Below are positions 61,435 through 64,000 of a DNA stretch of 64,000 nt, piece after piece. Positions within the stretch are counted from its first letter, which is position 1. Each line of letters begins with the position of its first letter. Origin of the DNA: Collinsella tanakaei YIT 12063 (GTDB taxonomy: Bacteria; Actinomycetota; Coriobacteriia; Coriobacteriales; Coriobacteriaceae); assembly GCF_000225705.1 (NCBI RefSeq), contig NZ_JH126468.1, positions 1 to 64,000 on the forward strand, given 5' to 3'. A program made the translations under genes and the position numbers. The notes under the pieces are model-generated. The model saw only the letters and a list, made by a program, of their open reading frames with translations, was not told where the DNA came from and ran no database searches.

Positions 61435-62593
61435 CTATCCAAGCAGCCATTCATCGTACGTGACAACTGCCGCAGCCGATGATTTAAAACCATGTTCTAC
61501 CCTTGAGACAACATACCGATTCGCCACGGGAATACCCAGCTCATCCCCCACGGTTTGAAGATGACGTGCGTGCGCATCGCGGTACGTTTGCCCCGACTTC
61601 ACCTCAACGAGCTTTTTTTTCATGCGCATCGGTAAAATCCAAGAGGTCAACCTCGACTTTTCGGTCATCGCGATAGAAATACAGTTCTGGCCGAACGCCG
61701 CGATTGAGGTGTCTTTTTTGAGTCTCCGACACAATAAAGTTCTCGCAAATCGCACCGAAATACTCACTGGACACAAGCTGTTCAGCGCTAGAAATGCCCA
61801 GTAAGTAGCATAAAAGCCCCGTATCATGGTAATAGATCTTGGGACTCTTGGTAAGTCGCTTGCCAGCATTTCGATAATACGGTTGCAGCGTAAATGTAAT
61901 GTAGCTCGCGTCAAGCATGGACAGCCAAGCCTTTGCAGTGCGCGCATCGATATCCGCATCGCGCGCGAGGCTCGAATAGTTCACAAGGTTTCCGGCGCTA
62001 AGAGCGCATAGTCGAACAAATCTCCTAAATGCAGCTAGATTCCTTACGTCAAGGTACTCGGCTACATCTCTTTCAACATATGTATCAAGATAGCTGGAGA
62101 AAAACATCGAGGCGGGCATCCCTGTGCTCAATAGGCGCGGATAACCGCCCGAGAACATAAAGCTCTCGGGACTGCACGCCGGGTTATAATCACGGCACTC
62201 TTCATACGAAACAGAAAGCAATTTGAGCAAGCCGACCCTTCCCGCCAGCGACTGGCCGATGCGCTTAGTGAGCAGAAAGTTCTGCGAACCCGATAAGATA
62301 TATTGCCCCGCCTCACCACGCTCGTCCGACACTACCTGAATAACTGAAAACAACTCGGGAGCATATTGCGCCTCATCGATGATTAGTTTTGACGGACGAG
62401 TTCGAATGAACCCCACAGGATCTTCCAATGCCTCGCGGCGCAGCTGCGGGTCTTCAAGATTGGCATAAGCGTAAGCATCAAAAACACTCTTGACCAATGT
62501 CGACTTGCCGCTCTGACGAGGACCGGTTACCGAAAGGACTGGAAACCACTGCGCTTGCGCCCGCATCTGATCCGCCATGATTCGATTAATCAT
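61435..62593 (-). pseudogene. DUF4143-family AAA ATPase, frameshifted at an A8 tract
   Basis: The first part (62593-61604) has Walker A TGPRQSGKSTLV, Walker B KLIIDEAQYAPE and the YLDTYVERDVAEYL motif of archaeal-type ATPases with the DUF4143 nuclease-like domain. It runs into DFTDAHEKKAR and a stop. With one A fewer in the A8 tract (61613-61620) the frame continues HEKKLVEVKSGQTYRDAHAR to a stop at 61435, restoring the VEVKSG motif of the C-terminal domain. So it is a one-base frameshift in an otherwise intact gene, by mutation, phase variation or sequencing error. ATG 62593 with GTGAGG upstream is chosen. Confidence 0.88.
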
Positions 62594-62824
62594 ACGTATC
62601 CTCACCAGTGCCTTTCTCCAGGATTATGCATTAGTTATTTCCATAATATTACATTAGAGAATTCCAGAATTCGACATTAGGCTACTTTACGGCCTCCCGC
62701 CGCTCCGCCTTGTCAGACCGCAATGCGACAAAAACGACGCCTCTCCCTCTGACGCGCATGCTCATGCCCCACTCCCATCACCCAACTCGATGCCCATATC
62801 GTTCATCGGCATTGCAAACAAAAA
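62594..62824. other. Gene-free stretch
   Basis: No coding frame with start signals; an A+T-rich part (62630-62690) fits the promoter of the ATPase gene. Nothing else seen. Confidence 0.5.
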
Positions 62825-62856
62825 GAGCCCGGACGCCTCCAAAGGCACCCGGGCTC
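62825..62856 (-). terminator. Intrinsic terminator of ppc
   Basis: GAGCCCGG pairs perfectly with CCGGGCTC; on the minus strand TTTTTGTTTG follows. 68 bases past the stop. Confidence 0.88.
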
Positions 62857-62924
62857 AATTGCGCAAGCGTACAATTTGACGTTCAAGTCGCACGTGATCC
62901 ACATGCGGACGAGGGACGAGGGTA

Positions 62925-64000
62925 TTACCCCGTGTTCTGGAGACCTGCGGAGACACCGGTCACGGTGGCGAGGATCAGGCTCATGTACTCGGCCTTAGCC
63001 TCCTCGGACAGCTCGTCCTGGTTCATGCGGACCTCGCGCAGAGCGCGGACCTGCGCCAGCGACAGGGCATCGACAAACGGATTGCGCACGCGGACGGCGC
63101 GACCCAGCACGCGGCGCTTCTCAAGCGGCCAGGTGCTACCGGTGATGGCGAGCGTCCACTTGCGAGTGAGCTGCATCTCCTCGAACACCTTGGTCGCCAA
63201 GTCGTCGCGGTCGCCTAGGGCCAGGTACATCTTGGCGATGCGGAAATCGGTCTTTGCGATGGACATCTCGATGTTATCGATGAACGTGCTGAAAAGGGGC
63301 CACTCGGCATATGCCTGCTGCAGCAGCTCCAGGTCGCCCAGGGCCTCGCATGCACTGCCCAGACCGTACCACGCGGCCAAGTTGATGCGCGCCTGGCTCC
63401 AAGAGAAGACCCAGGGAATGGTGCGCAGGTCATCCAGCGATTTAGCGCCCAGGCCGCGCTTGGCCGGACGGCTACCAATGGGCAGCAGGCCAACCTCGGT
63501 CAGCGGGGTCACGGTGGAGAACCACGGAGTGAAGTCCGGGGTGTTCAGCAGATCCAGATAGGTGTTGTGCGCCACATCGTTCAGACGCGCCGCCATATCG
63601 GCGAAGCGCTCGGTGGTCTGGGTGTTGGTGCGCTCAACGGACGGCGCGGAGTTGAGCAGCGTTGCCGCCGCGACGCTCTCCACGTGGCGCTGTGCCAGCG
63701 CCGGGTTGCCGTAGCGAGCGAAGATGACCTCGCCCTGCTCGGTTGGCTTGAAGAAGCAGTTGACCGAACCCGCGGGCTGAGCCAGGACGGCGCGGTTGGC
63801 AGGACCGCCACCACGACCCACGGCACCGCCGCGGCCGTGCATCAGCACCAGGTCGATGTCATTGCGCTCCGCCCATGCGGCGATGCGGGCCTGCGCGGAA
63901 TGCAGGGCCAGCGTAGCCGTGGTGGGGCCGGCGTCTTTGGACGAGTCGGAGTAGCCCAGCATGACCTCGAGGCGGCGGCCGCTCTGCTCCAGACGGCGCT
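62925..64000 (-). CDS. ppc: Phosphoenolpyruvate carboxylase, C-terminal part (cut by window edge)
   Basis: The 358 visible residues include VMLGYSDSSKDAG, HGRGGAVGRGGGP (the flexible glycine loop at the active site), IGSRPAKR, and the conserved C-terminus VTGVSAGLQNTG. The enzyme carboxylates phosphoenolpyruvate to oxaloacetate. The N-terminal 500-600 residues lie beyond the window. A terminator follows. Confidence 0.96.
   Translation of the reverse strand, partial: RRLEQSGRRLEVMLGYSDSSKDAGPTTATLALHSAQARIAAWAERNDIDLVLMHGRGGAVGRGGGPANRAVLAQPAGSVNCFFKPTEQGEVIFARYGNPALAQRHVESVAAATLLNSAPSVERTNTQTTERFADMAARLNDVAHNTYLDLLNTPDFTPWFSTVTPLTEVGLLPIGSRPAKRGLGAKSLDDLRTIPWVFSWSQARINLAAWYGLGSACEALGDLELLQQAYAEWPLFSTFIDNIEMSIAKTDFRIAKMYLALGDRDDLATKVFEEMQLTRKWTLAITGSTWPLEKRRVLGRAVRVRNPFVDALSLAQVRALREVRMNQDELSEEAKAEYMSLILATVTGVSAGLQNTG

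Overview
The window is about 60% GC and densely coded. Its gene set points to a Coriobacteriia gut anaerobe, most likely Collinsella or a close relative. The pointers are an Rnf-type membrane complex, an actinobacterial GlnA2-type glutamine synthetase homologue beside a GlnR-like regulator, a formate/nitrite channel, Feo iron uptake, uronate catabolism, a fructose-family PTS, and a UbiD/UbiX/LpdD-type decarboxylase locus. The genus is an inference; there is no rRNA or other marker to settle it. Most genes are on the minus strand.

Layout. 1-1.9 kb: edge of an IS110 element, an intact HipB-like antitoxin with a truncated HipA, and a truncated MFS transporter. 2-3.5 kb: mtnN and engB. 3.5-7.9 kb: Tat lipoprotein, ABC ATPase and a large duplicated ABC-2 permease. 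8-14 kb: formate/nitrite channel, AlbA_2-type regulator with palindromic operators, ligA, and a membrane-anchored XRE regulator. 14.3-15.1 kb: a lone SDR. 15.3-19.6 kb: rnfCDGEA plus a 58-residue membrane peptide where rnfB would be. 19.9-24.6 kb: HtrA protease, GlnR-like regulator, a glutamine synthetase homologue lacking catalytic residues, and a gltD remnant. 24.6-31 kb: uxaCBA with a divergent LacI regulator, shared operator-like sites, and an inverted-repeat array. 31.2-34.6 kb: feoA-feoA-feoB and a Cys-rich FeoB partner with three similar operator-like palindromes. 34.8-47.7 kb: a 13-gene PTS/aldolase/kinase/dehydrogenase operon with a divergent SDR and a DeoR regulator. 47.8-48.8 kb: PIN/RelB toxin-antitoxin pair. 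48.8-52.1 kb: TPP-riboswitch-controlled thiamine-precursor ABC transporter. 52.1-54.2 kb: a mostly non-coding region with a strong hairpin, a 34-residue membrane ORF, a GntR remnant and two repeat arrays. 54.2-56.2 kb: aspS. 56.2-60.9 kb: MerR, UbiX, DUF554, UbiD and LpdD-like genes. 61-64 kb: TraX remnant, a DUF4143 ATPase frameshifted at an A8 tract, and the 3' part of ppc.

How the parts fit. The uxa genes would take galacturonate or glucuronate to altronate/2-keto-3-deoxygluconate. The 11-kb PTS operon would import and phosphorylate a sugar or polyol, isomerise it, phosphorylate an IolC-type substrate, cleave it with a class II aldolase and reduce the aldehyde products with four dehydrogenases; the substrate is unknown.

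Two observations stand out. First, the Rnf operon has no RnfB and its RnfA/RnfE lack the cysteines that normally hold the intramembrane 2Fe-2S cluster. Second, the glutamine synthetase homologue has lost two metal-ligand Glu, the metal-ligand His and the flap Glu. The window also carries several gene remnants (hipA, MFS, gltD, gntR, traX), so the genome is actively losing genes here.
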